This document shows, piece after piece, positions 24,557 to 31,667 of a stretch of DNA of 35,401 nt. The stretch spans positions 1,031 through 36,431 of the forward strand of contig PLBO01000055.1 of assembly GCA_003134555.1 (NCBI GenBank), read 5' to 3'. A program made the position numbers and the translations under genes. The stretch is from Actinomycetota bacterium. GTDB taxonomy: Bacteria > Actinomycetota > Acidimicrobiia > IMCC26256 > PALSA-610. Each line of letters opens with the position of its first letter. Position 1 is the stretch's first letter. Under the pieces are notes generated by a model. That model was not told the DNA's origin and did no database searches. It worked only from the letters and a program-made list of their open reading frames with translations.

Positions 24557-25438
24557 GTGGCAACCCGACCGGTCCGAACCGGCGCGCGCGTCCGGCTTGT
24601 CGTGGGATCAGTGCTGTTGGCCGTAACTGCTGCGTGCTCCGGCGGCGGTAGCCATCACGCGACCGCACCGACAACCACGACCGCATTGCCGTCCCGCCCG
24701 GTCGTGGCCGTGCATGTCCCGGTGTGTCCTGTCTTGCCCGACGCGAATACGCGGAGCTGGGATGGCGATGCGAATGGCAGACTCGTGCCGGTCGCGGCGG
24801 TGGGTGTGCGCGTTTGTCGGTACGGGTTCGATTCCGGTACGGAGCTGCTTGCGGGAAGCGGTCTCGTGACGGACGCGCGCACCGTCGCGGGCATCGAAGA
24901 CGCGACGAATACGCTTCCGGCCGTCTCGACTGCGGTTGCCGACGCGTGCCAGGGCGGTCCGGTCGCAGCGGTGCTGGTGTTGTTCTCGGATGCGTCTCGC
25001 ACGGTCGCGGTGCGCGAGGACAGCATGTGCGGCATCACGAACGGTGTCGTCTGGGCTCGACCGACCGCATCGTGGAACAACACCATCGGGCGCGTCGGGC
25101 GACAGACCGCCGAGCGTCCGGCGATCCCGTTGCCTACCCTTCCTCCGACGCAGCAGCGCCTCCAAGCGCTCGCCTTCGTGACGCTCCAGTCGGACGGCCG
25201 CTGCATCTGGTTCCCAGCGTTCGGTGCGCGGACGGTCGTGTTGTGGCCGCACGGCTACACGGCTCCGTCGTGGCCGTTGCGCGTACTCGACGACCACGGC
25301 CATGTCGTCGCGCGTGTCGGTATAAAGACCCAACTTGGCGGTGGGTACGTGCCGATGACGCGATCTCTTCTCGCCCGGGTACAGCCACCTGAGACGCGGG
25401 CGTGCTTCACGATCGGAAAGAACGCGTGGGTGCTGTGA
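24557..25438 (+). CDS. putative lipoprotein, unknown function
   Basis: About 293 residues with a lipoprotein signal peptide: RPVRTGARVR, hydrophobic LVVGSVLLAV, then lipobox VTAAC with Cys27, followed by a Gly/Ser/Thr-rich linker. The mature part is rich in Val, Ala and Thr, contains about six cysteines and no motif I know. The frame is also open from an ATG at 24500, but that would put about 19 extra residues before the signal; I prefer the GTG at 24557. A TTGACG hexamer at 24488-24493 could be a -35 box, which would place transcription start between the two candidate starts. The function is unknown. Confidence 0.65.
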   Translation: MATRPVRTGARVRLVVGSVLLAVTAACSGGGSHHATAPTTTTALPSRPVVAVHVPVCPVLPDANTRSWDGDANGRLVPVAAVGVRVCRYGFDSGTELLAGSGLVTDARTVAGIEDATNTLPAVSTAVADACQGGPVAAVLVLFSDASRTVAVREDSMCGITNGVVWARPTASWNNTIGRVGRQTAERPAIPLPTLPPTQQRLQALAFVTLQSDGRCIWFPAFGARTVVLWPHGYTAPSWPLRVLDDHGHVVARVGIKTQLGGGYVPMTRSLLARVQPPETRACFTIGKNAWVL

Positions 25439-25570
25439 CGCCGCCGAAGTCAGCGGAGAACCGTCCCGAGAACGGGAACCTCCACTCGAACCGTCAGCAT
25501 CGGCAGCCGTTTCGCATCATCGTCCACGTCACAGCAACCCACCCGTGCTGGCCTCGCTCCGCTCGATCTG

Positions 25571-25596
25571 CACCCCCGGCCGGCACCCCCGGCCGG
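25571..25596. repeat. 13-bp tandem duplication
   Basis: CACCCCCGGCCGG is repeated twice in tandem between the lipoprotein and the GNAT gene. The 276-base gap that holds it shows no gene. It may contribute to a GC-rich terminator for the convergent genes. Confidence 0.5.
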
Positions 25597-25714
25597 CACC
25601 CCTCAACGAATACGCACGCCGCTCGGCTTCGCCTCGCGACGCGCGCGTACTTCCAATCGACGGTGGCGGGTCCGGGTACTTCGACCCTCCGGTGCGAACG
25701 CCGCGCCCTGACCT

Positions 25715-26317
25715 CTACTCGCGCCGAGGCGGGCTGCTATGCGCGGCGAGCCGGTCGTCTCGGGCGATCTGGTAATGCTGCGCCACGACCTCGCCTCTTC
25801 TTGCGTTGGCGGGGACGTTGACATCTCGGATGAGTTTCATGCCGAGACGTTCAGCGACCCGTCCCGAACGCGGGTTGTCTGCCTGCGGCAGCGAACACAC
25901 CCAGTCGAGTCCCATCGTCGTGAACGCCTCATGCAGCGCCGCAGTCGCACCTTCAGTCGCGTACCCGTTGCCCCATGCGGCCGGCGCGAACCGCCAGCCG
26001 ACCTCCACCGCCGGAAGGATGTCTGGCAGAAAGGTCGGCACCGAAAGTCCGACGTAGCCGATGAGCCGCCCGCTCGCGATCTCCTTCGCCGTCCAGCAGC
26101 CAAACCCGTGTTGATCCCAGTGCGCAATCTGCGCGTCGAGGAACGCCTCCGTCTCCTCCCCGGTCATGCCTCTTCCGTAGGGGAACTGCCAGACCTCGCG
26201 GTGCTCGAACACCGCTGCAGGTTCATCGAGGTCGTCGCGCTCGAACCGCCGCAGACTCAGACGCTCGGTGTTGACGTCGCCGAGGGGCGCCGCGATCGGC
26301 GGGGAAAGAGCGCTCAC
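25715..26317 (-). CDS. GNAT family N-acetyltransferase (RimJ/RimL type)
   Basis: About 200 residues with the layout of the RimJ/RimL group: TERLSLRRFERDDLD at the N-terminus, GRLIGYVGLS (beta 4), EVGWRFAPAAWGNGYATEGATAAL, which is the acetyl-CoA pyrophosphate-binding loop, and ADNPRSGRVAERLGM near the end. It transfers acetyl from acetyl-CoA to an amino group; the substrate is unknown. Two GTG starts are possible, at 26323 and 26317. TACATT (minus strand) lies 6 bases before the second, which would suit a leaderless transcript, so I chose 26317; no Shine-Dalgarno is seen. It is a single gene, divergent from the cNMP-binding gene. Confidence 0.85.
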   Translation of the reverse strand: MSALSPPIAAPLGDVNTERLSLRRFERDDLDEPAAVFEHREVWQFPYGRGMTGEETEAFLDAQIAHWDQHGFGCWTAKEIASGRLIGYVGLSVPTFLPDILPAVEVGWRFAPAAWGNGYATEGATAALHEAFTTMGLDWVCSLPQADNPRSGRVAERLGMKLIRDVNVPANARRGEVVAQHYQIARDDRLAAHSSPPRRE

Positions 26318-26532
26318 TCCCACAATGTAAACAACGACGGGCGCCGATCCACTTGTCGAACATCTTCAGTCTGGTGACGACGTTCGCCAACATCCAGCGC
26401 GGGCTCGGCATCGAGGCGTGGCAGTTGCCTGATGTGTCTTCAGCTCGTTCGACACGACGACTGGATCGCGGGTCGAAGTCGGTCCGCCGATCAGGGTCGA
26501 GGATCGTCACCAGGTGCGGATACATTTCGGCC

Positions 26533-26958
26533 ATGGCCCGCCACGACCCGTTCGTTCATCACCTTCAGCAGGTCGCGCTGTTCGCGGCCTGTTCGCGCAA
26601 AGACCTCCAAACGCTCGCACGCCGGTCGGAGGACAGGCGGGTTGGGGCTGGCACAACGATCGTCAACGAAGGCGACAACGGCGACGAGTTCTTCGTGATC
26701 CTCGACGGCACCGCCCGCGTCAGCCGCCAGGGCCGCACGATCGCGACCCTCGGACCCGGGAGCGGGTTCGGTGAACTCGCACTCCTCGAAGACGCCCCCC
26801 GCAACGCGACCGTCGTCGCCGACACCGACATGGAGTTGGTGGTCGTCGGCCAGCGCGACTTCGCAGCACTGCTCGACGAGGTTCCCGGCTTCGCCCGCAA
26901 GATGCTCGCCGGTACGGCGCACCGCCTACGCGAAGCAGACGCCCGCGCCATCCAGTAA
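26533..26958 (+). CDS. single-domain cyclic nucleotide-binding protein
   Basis: A 141-residue protein consisting of one cNMP-binding (CAP-like) beta-roll. The phosphate-binding cassette reads FGELALLEDAPRNATV at residues 79-94, with the conserved Glu81 and Arg90 that contact the ribose and phosphate. Earlier EGDNGDEFFVILDGTARV is the first part of the roll. There is no DNA-binding helix-turn-helix, kinase or channel domain, so it could act as a free sensor or adaptor. The ATG at 26533 is where the family similarity begins; the frame is open from 26353. It lies 5 kb from the nucleotide cyclase, so a functional link is possible but not shown. Confidence 0.8.
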   Translation: MARHDPFVHHLQQVALFAACSRKDLQTLARRSEDRRVGAGTTIVNEGDNGDEFFVILDGTARVSRQGRTIATLGPGSGFGELALLEDAPRNATVVADTDMELVVVGQRDFAALLDEVPGFARKMLAGTAHRLREADARAIQ

Positions 26959-27888
26959 CAGCACCGCAGCGAACGACGCGATGAGTAACTCCTTCGCCGC
27001 ATCGACCTTCTCACGCAAGATCTTGTCGGCAATGGGCGTCGGCAGGTCTCGACCCGCCTGTGCGCCCATGCGGCGAAACCCTACGAGATGCGGGCCCGGA
27101 CGACCGGACATCGAGACCGACTCGGGTCAGTTGTGCGCCCGCTCGGCCGATGAGCGCCGGAGTGCATCGGCGATTGCCCCCGCCGGTTCACGACCTTCCG
27201 GCGCGGCGTCCCTGGGCAGACATGACCAGGAGCGCCGCGCTGAGGTCTGCATCTCAGTTTGCGATGCCCCCCGTTTCGCCTGGGCGCGCCTCGATTGCTC
27301 TCACGTTGGCTGGGCTACGCGTCGATCCAACCCGTATGGGTCGTAGCGTTGCACCGGTCATCGTCGCGCACGTCCTGCTGACGCTCGACGCTCCCGACGA
27401 CGTCGCCTCGGAGTATCTCGCGTCGAGGTGGCCGTTGAACGACATCGACGTCCACGCCGCCGTCGCCGCCGCGCACGTCCTCGTACGTCGCGATCGCGGG
27501 ACGGACCTGTCAGTGTCGAACGAGCAAATCGGCGACCGTTGACACGACCGCCGCTCGTCCGGCGACCGATCGCGCCTCAACGGCCACATCCAGCCGCTGC
27601 ATCGAACGTGACCGCGATGCTGTCCCGTCGCTAAGGTCCGAGCCGTGCGCACAATCCGATTGAAGAAGCTGTTCGGCCGGTCCCAGCACATCGTCTCGCA
27701 CGGCGGGCCGCGCCAGGTACGCCCCATGCCGGGTTCGGCGTGGTCGAAGAGTGTCGCCGACCACGAACGATCGACAGCCGCGTTACCTGCCGCGAGTACC
27801 CGAACCACTGGTGCCAGCACCGTCTGAACCGCCGCACCCCCTGCAGGGTCATCGTGGTCGGCCTCGATCGTCGTCCACGCACGTTCGC
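26959..27888. other. long gap without a convincing gene
   Basis: These 930 bases contain several overlapping open frames on both strands, none with a recognisable domain. Minus-strand 26926-27111 ends in a helix-like stretch (ADKILREKVDAAKELLIASF) that could be the end of a lost gene. Plus-strand 27336-27542 is listed separately. A minus-strand frame from about 27890 beginning MSERAWTTIEADHDD is another weak candidate. I see no RNA gene. Confidence 0.4.
27336..27542 (+). CDS. possible small protein, low confidence
   Basis: A 68-residue frame from ATG 27336 to TGA 27542 with balanced composition (LTLDAPDDVASEYLASRW..., DIDVHAAVAAAHVLV). No ribosome site, domain or neighbour supports it. The frame is open further upstream to 27060, but that part is arginine/serine rich and looks non-coding. 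It could equally be a shadow or a remnant. Confidence 0.25.
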   Translation: MGRSVAPVIVAHVLLTLDAPDDVASEYLASRWPLNDIDVHAAVAAAHVLVRRDRGTDLSVSNEQIGDR

Positions 27889-28167
27889 TCATCGGGCCTG
27901 ATACCACGGCGCGTACGACACACCGCTCGGATGTCCCGCCGCCGGATAGACCATGGTCCCGACGATCGTGAACCATGCTTGTGCCGATGCGCCCGTCGGG
28001 TGGTGTTCGGTCGGGTAGACCGCGCCGCCGTCGATGCGGAACTCGGGTTGCGCGCTGGGGCCGTCGGCATGGCCGCTGCTACGAAAGACCAACACGTCGC
28101 CCGCCAGATACCAGGGTTCGTGTGACGCTCCGCCGGGATGCGAGTCCACCGGATACCAACGCGGCAC
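27889..28167 (-). CDS. small protein made of about 23-residue repeats
   Basis: A 92-residue protein built from roughly four copies of a W/F-Y...G..VY/F...GHP.G.S..P-W unit: RWYPVDSHPGGASHEP, WYLAGDVLVFRSSGHADG, EFRIDGGAVYPTEHHPTG and WFTIVGTMVYPAAGHPSG, then WYQAR. The alternating aromatic/glycine pattern suggests a small all-beta repeat. No signal peptide or known function is seen. The start is a GTG at 28167 without a Shine-Dalgarno; TAACGT lies about 6 bases upstream, so a leaderless transcript is possible. Confidence 0.6.
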   Translation of the reverse strand: MPRWYPVDSHPGGASHEPWYLAGDVLVFRSSGHADGPSAQPEFRIDGGAVYPTEHHPTGASAQAWFTIVGTMVYPAAGHPSGVSYAPWYQAR

Positions 28168-28486
28168 GATCAGACGTTACGGCTCGAAGCTAACCACCCG
28201 CGCTCTCAGCCTGGCGAGCGCCTCACCGAACGCTGCAGTGGGCTTGGGCGGCGACCATCCCGGTCGCCTGACAGGCATGATCGCTGAGTTGCCCGTTCGA
28301 ACGTCCGTCGGCCATCGCGACCAGATGGAAGAGCGACGGCGGACATCCGTACAGGGGGCGTGGTCTCGAATCCCGCCGGTGGGACTGCGCGTACCGCGCA
28401 CCAGGGCGGGGGCATGGGCGCGGCAGCGCAGCCCGACCCCACAGTAGAACGCCCCGCGCGCGCCGGGGTGGCGGGTCGAGATCGCG
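28168..28486. other. gap without a convincing gene
   Basis: These 319 bases hold only arginine-rich open frames on both strands that I regard as non-coding. At 28160-28182 the minus strand shows a degenerate version (10 of 14 bases) of the CATAWCTGCCGATC core that is repeated at 31993-34931. Confidence 0.4.
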
Positions 28487-28671
28487 CTACGCCTTTGCTT
28501 CGAGCGCCTCGACCCGCGCCGCCAGCTCGGCAATGACGACTGCAAGTTCGACGGTCACCTCGCCGACGATCGCCAGCACGACCGCAGCGATCGCTTCGAC
28601 CTCAGCCTCGGACGCTTTCGGGTGACGGTGCAGTGCTCCGTGAAGGCGGGCTTGATGTCGTCAACGTGCAT
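28487..28671 (-). pseudogene. small coiled-coil protein gene with a frameshift
   Basis: A strong ribosome site (GAGGAG, 9 bases upstream) precedes ATG 28671, which opens MHVDDIKPAFTEHCTVTRK. That frame then becomes arginine/serine rich, whereas the frame one base back continues with a natural helical sequence (SEAEVEAIAAVVLAIVGEV ... LAARVEALEAKA) to TAG at 28487. Joining the two near 28610-28620 would give an intact protein of about 61 residues with a C-terminal leucine-rich helix. A one-base deletion, a sequencing error or a -1 shift could explain it. The function is unknown. Confidence 0.45.
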
Positions 28672-28761
28672 GGTGGGAGTCTCCTCGAAGGTTGTGGTGT
28701 GCCGACGTGAAGCTATCGGGGCGAGGAAGTCGAGCAGCCGTTCGGTTTGCCGCGTTTACAC

Positions 28762-28798
28762 CCGCATTGACGGAGCAACAGCCAGGCTCCTAATGCGG
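28762..28798. terminator. two-tier hairpin between two small minus-strand genes
   Basis: CCGCATT (28762-28768) pairs with AATGCGG (28792-28798), and GGAGC (28772-28776) pairs with GCTCC (28786-28790) inside, with unequal internal loops. It lies 27 bases after the stop of the upstream minus-strand frame. A short T-run follows on the plus strand only, so a terminator role is plausible but unproven. Confidence 0.4.
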
Positions 28799-28825
28799 TA
28801 CTAGGCCATTTTGGAATCGAGGTGA

Positions 28826-29075
28826 TCAGGAATCGTGAGTCTCGACAACGTGCGTAGCGACGAGATCGACGGCCTGCCACAGGTTGCCGATCTGGACGGC
28901 GAGCCCTTCGGTCAGGCCGGTGAGCGCGCGAGCGAGCGCGACGACGACGTTCTCATCGAAATCAAGGGCTTGGACCATCGCGACGAGACCGTCCGTAGCC
29001 TCGTTGGCATCATCGCGGAGACGTGCGATTTCCTGACGGAGTTCCGCCGTGCGATACCGGGCGAACGGTACATCC
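28826..29075 (-). pseudogene. 5'-truncated small helical protein, low confidence
   Basis: The minus frame ending at TGA 28826 reads an amphipathic helical sequence (FARYRTAELRQEIARLRDD, then VVVALARALTGLTEGLAV, QIGNLWQAVDLVATHVV). The only in-frame start is ATG 28978, which cuts the first helix, so the 5' end seems lost. The plus strand carries a competing complete frame, GTG 28835 to 29176, with a GAGGTGATC ribosome-site match, but its Asp/Glu-rich protein looks like the mirror of the minus-strand one. Which is real is undecided. Confidence 0.3.
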
Positions 29076-29121
29076 GCGGCGTGACGGCTGGAACGGCCGC
29101 CTTGGGGCTGATCCCGGCTGT

Positions 29122-29139
29122 GTTGACAACCCTGTCAAC
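29122..29139. promoter_or_regulatory. inverted repeat GTTGACA-ACCC-TGTCAAC
   Basis: Perfect 7-bp arms with a 4-base centre; each arm also contains a TTGACA -35 hexamer, one per strand. Together with the related palindrome at 29162-29178 it looks like an operator pair or a bidirectional promoter region. Confidence 0.35.
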
Positions 29140-29161
29140 CAAAGTCGACAAATCGAGGTAT

Positions 29162-29178
29162 CGTCAAGCCACTTGACG
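29162..29178. promoter_or_regulatory. inverted repeat CGTCAAG-CCA-CTTGACG
   Basis: Perfect 7-bp arms with a 3-base centre, 22 bases from the previous palindrome and using the same TTGAC/GTCAA half-site in the opposite arrangement. Confidence 0.35.
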
Positions 29179-29186
29179 GCCGTGGT

Positions 29187-29330
29187 GCGAGCCGCAAACT
29201 ATCGGTCGGCACCTACACGATCGTCGCCGTCACCCAGAACGCGCTCCCGCGTTGTGTTCCCAGCACCGTGACGGTGACCGTCGCTCGCGCGACCTCTGCT
29301 GACATCACCTGCGACTCCGGTATTCGATGA
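29187..29330 (+). pseudogene. 3' fragment of a secreted protein with a C-terminal beta-sandwich domain
   Basis: The plus frame ending at TGA 29330 reads GTYTIVAVTQNALPRC, then STVTVTVARATSADITCDSG. This is the last strand pair of a carboxypeptidase-regulatory-like or carbohydrate-binding domain that often ends actinobacterial secreted proteins. No start codon or rest of the domain precedes it, so it is a remnant. A 52-bp palindromic repeat begins 15 bases after its stop. Confidence 0.5.
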
Positions 29331-29345
29331 TCGAGCCTGCAAGCC

Positions 29346-29397
29346 TGTCCCAACAACTCTCTCCTTTATCCCTTCTTATGGGAGAGCTATTGGGACA
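29346..29397. repeat. 52-bp palindromic repeat, copy 1
   Basis: Ends are perfect 8-bp inverted repeats TGTCCCAA/TTGGGACA. Inside, CTCTCC pairs with GGAGAG around a T-rich 16-base centre. A nearly identical copy, in the same orientation, lies at 31242-31292, so the two bracket the RCC1 gene. Confidence 0.85.
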
Positions 29398-29604
29398 TGC
29401 CGGGGTCTGAGCCGTGGTTCCAGCTACCGCGCCGAGGTCATCGTGCAGGCGGTCTGCGATGTTGAAGGCCCGTTGGGTGCCGATCTCGTTTTCGTTCCGG
29501 CCGTCATGATGGACGCCTTTCGGCGATGGTCGTAGCCTGCGCGGATCGAGGGCTGGGCCGTCGCGCATGGCCTTCGGGTGGGTCTCAGGGAGGCGGGGGG
29601 CGGG

Positions 29605-31203
29605 ATGCGACGCCTGACGGTGGCAGTCCTGTTGGTGATGTCGGTCCTGGTGGTGCGCGCCGTTCCCGTCGCCGCCGTCAGCACTGACGCGGGCTCTCGG
29701 CTCGTACGACCGTTGCTGGCGGGCGGGGCGGCGCACGCGTGCGCCCTTCCGGGCGCCGGCACAATGAAATGTTGGGGGCTGAACAGCTCCGGCCAGCTCG
29801 GTGACGGCACCACAACGAACGGCCCGGACGCGATCGAGGCGAACGGCCTGGCTGGTGCGGTCGCGATCGCGGCCGGGACCGCGCATACCTGCGCGGTGGT
29901 TGCGAGCGGGATAGCGAAGTGTTGGGGCGCGAACAGCTCGGGGCAGCTCGGGAACGGCACGACGACGAACTCGGTCGTGCCGCTCACCGTGACCGGCCTT
30001 GCTGGAGTGCTCACCGTCTCGGCCGGCAACGCCCATTCGTGCGCGCTGGTCGTCGGTGGGACAGTCAGGTGTTGGGGTGCGAACGCCAACGGCCAGTTAG
30101 GTAACGGCACGACGACCGGTTCATTGACGCCGGTCACCGTCACTGGGCTTTCCGGCGCGATCGCGGTTGCGGCGGGGAATGCGCATTCGTGTGCGTTGCT
30201 CGCGGCGGGGACGGTGAAATGCTGGGGGCTCAATAGTTCCGGCCAGGTCGGTGACGGAACGAACACGCAGCGACTCACGCCGGTCACGGTGACCGGCATG
30301 AGCGGCGCGACCGCCATCGTCGCGGGCAGTTTCCATACGTGCGCCGTCCTCGGCGCTGGGAACGTTGATTGTTGGGGTCAGAACCTCTCCGGCCAGCTCG
30401 GCAACGGCACCATGACGACTTCGTCGGTCCCGGTCGCGGTGAGCGGCATCACCGGCGCCGTGTCTGTCGGTGCGGGCGCGAACCATTCCTGTGTCGTGCT
30501 CGCGGCCGGGACGGTGAGATGTTGGGGTGCGAACAGTTCAGGCCAGCTCGGCAACGGCACCGTCACCAGCTCCACGACACCCGTGACTGCGAGCGGGCTG
30601 ACAGGTGCGATCGCGGTTGTTGGCGGTGGCGCGTATTCGTGCGCGCTGTTAGCCGCCCGCGCTGCGAAATGTTGGGGCAACAACGGCTCCGACCAACTCG
30701 GCGACGATAAGACCAACGGTTCGGCACTGCCGGTCATCGTGGATGGGCTGACCGTGGGGAGTCGCATCGGTTCGGGAGGGGGTCACTCTTGCGCGGTCGT
30801 TTCGTCGACGAGCACCGCACGGTGCTGGGGGAACAACTCTTCCGGCCAGATCGGTGACGGGACTACAACGACCCGTCCGACACCGGCCATTGTCACCGGC
30901 CTGATCGGCGCCATAGCGATCGCGACCGGCGCGACCCATTCCTGCGCGGTCCTCGCAAGCGGGGGCGTCAAGTGTTGGGGACTGAACGCTTCGGGCCAAC
31001 TCGGCAACGGCACCACGACCAGCTCGTCGACCCCGGTCACCGTCACGGGCCTGACGACTGCGATTGCGGTCGCGACGGGTGCGAACCATACGTGTGCGGT
31101 GTTGGGTGCCGGGACGGTCAAGTGCTGGGGATTGAACTCGTCAGGACAACTCGGTGACGGCACCACCACCAACAGACTGATCGCTGTCACCGCACTCGTC
31201 TAA
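29605..31203 (+). CDS. secreted RCC1-repeat protein (ten repeats)
   Basis: A 532-residue protein with a Sec signal peptide (MRRLTVAVLLVMSVLVV..., cleavage near residue 24) and ten RCC1 repeats of about 50 residues. Each repeat follows H-x-CA-L--G---CWG-N--GQLGDGTTT----PV-V-GL. Each has two cysteines, which probably form a disulfide in the exported protein. Repeat 7 is the most diverged (NNGSDQLGDDKTNG). RCC1 propellers mediate protein or surface binding; in bacteria such secreted forms have no established role, and Ran exchange activity is not expected. ATG 29605 follows AGGGAGG and a G-run; the frame is open from 29578. The gene is bracketed by two copies of a 51-52 bp palindromic repeat and has no operon partner. 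Confidence 0.88.
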   Translation: MRRLTVAVLLVMSVLVVRAVPVAAVSTDAGSRLVRPLLAGGAAHACALPGAGTMKCWGLNSSGQLGDGTTTNGPDAIEANGLAGAVAIAAGTAHTCAVVASGIAKCWGANSSGQLGNGTTTNSVVPLTVTGLAGVLTVSAGNAHSCALVVGGTVRCWGANANGQLGNGTTTGSLTPVTVTGLSGAIAVAAGNAHSCALLAAGTVKCWGLNSSGQVGDGTNTQRLTPVTVTGMSGATAIVAGSFHTCAVLGAGNVDCWGQNLSGQLGNGTMTTSSVPVAVSGITGAVSVGAGANHSCVVLAAGTVRCWGANSSGQLGNGTVTSSTTPVTASGLTGAIAVVGGGAYSCALLAARAAKCWGNNGSDQLGDDKTNGSALPVIVDGLTVGSRIGSGGGHSCAVVSSTSTARCWGNNSSGQIGDGTTTTRPTPAIVTGLIGAIAIATGATHSCAVLASGGVKCWGLNASGQLGNGTTTSSSTPVTVTGLTTAIAVATGANHTCAVLGAGTVKCWGLNSSGQLGDGTTTNRLIAVTALV

Positions 31204-31241
31204 CCGTCATCACCCGCGTCCGGGTCTCCGGGCCTGTCGCG

Positions 31242-31292
31242 TGTCCCAACAATCTCTCCTCTATCCCTTCTTATAGGAGAGCTATTGGGACA
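31242..31292. repeat. 51-bp palindromic repeat, copy 2
   Basis: The same element as 29346-29397 with three small differences, including one missing base; the inner stem is extended to CTCTCCT/AGGAGAG. It starts 38 bases after the RCC1 stop. The right end merges into a further perfect palindrome, GGGACATGTCCC at 31287-31298. Confidence 0.85.
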
Positions 31293-31389
31293 TGTCCCGC
31301 TTGTGGTCGGCACCGACCAGCAAGGACGGGAGCGGTCGACCAGATTGTTCTCATGCCCCCGAGCAAGAGCGCTACGAGTGGGCGGCGGC

Positions 31390-31667
31390 GCGCATGTTTG
31401 GTGCGGTGCAGGCGTGCCTGCGTAGCCCGCGCCTGGTGTTGTGATTGCGCCCGGTCGTGCGGTCGGCGCGATCCACAGGTTGGGGACGGGATGGTCTTCG
31501 TCGTACCAGATGAAGACCGCGACCTTCCCGGCTCGGTAGGCGACGCTGTCGAGTACGGGCTGCACATGCGTGTTCGCCCAGGCGTCGACCACCTTGTTCG
31601 AACAGTCGTGGCCGTCGTTGCAGAGTGTCGGCGTTACGAACGCGAACGCGGGGAGGTGGTTGGGACG
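31390..31667 (-). pseudogene. C-terminal fragment of a secreted phosphoesterase (PF04185 type)
   Basis: The minus frame reads LPAFAFVTPTLCNDGHDC, WANTHVQPVLDSVAYRAGKV, AVFIWYDEDHPVPNLWIAPT and then ARPG. This is the metal-site region near the end of phosphoesterase/acid phosphatase-like proteins (TLCNDGHDC and the YDED motif). Everything upstream of about 31667 is missing and replaced by another gene's start; after about 31400 the similarity stops and the frame runs on through the palindromic repeat. A non-functional remnant. Confidence 0.65.

Noticed and set aside
26223-26534. Minus-strand frame upstream of the GNAT gene (MAEMYPHLVTILDPD...)
   Set aside because: Half of it overlaps the GNAT start region in another frame, it has no recognisable domain or ribosome site, and its composition drifts to arginine-rich.
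28835-29176. Plus-strand 113-residue frame with a GAGGTGATC ribosome-site match
   Set aside because: Its Asp/Glu-rich sequence is the codon-for-codon mirror of a more natural helical minus-strand frame. It is not excluded, but not listed as a gene.
29424-31190. Long minus-strand frames antisense to the RCC1 gene with regular VTVTG/PSPSWPEL repeats
   Set aside because: They mirror the RCC1 DNA repeats; the plus strand has the signal peptide, ribosome site and family motif.
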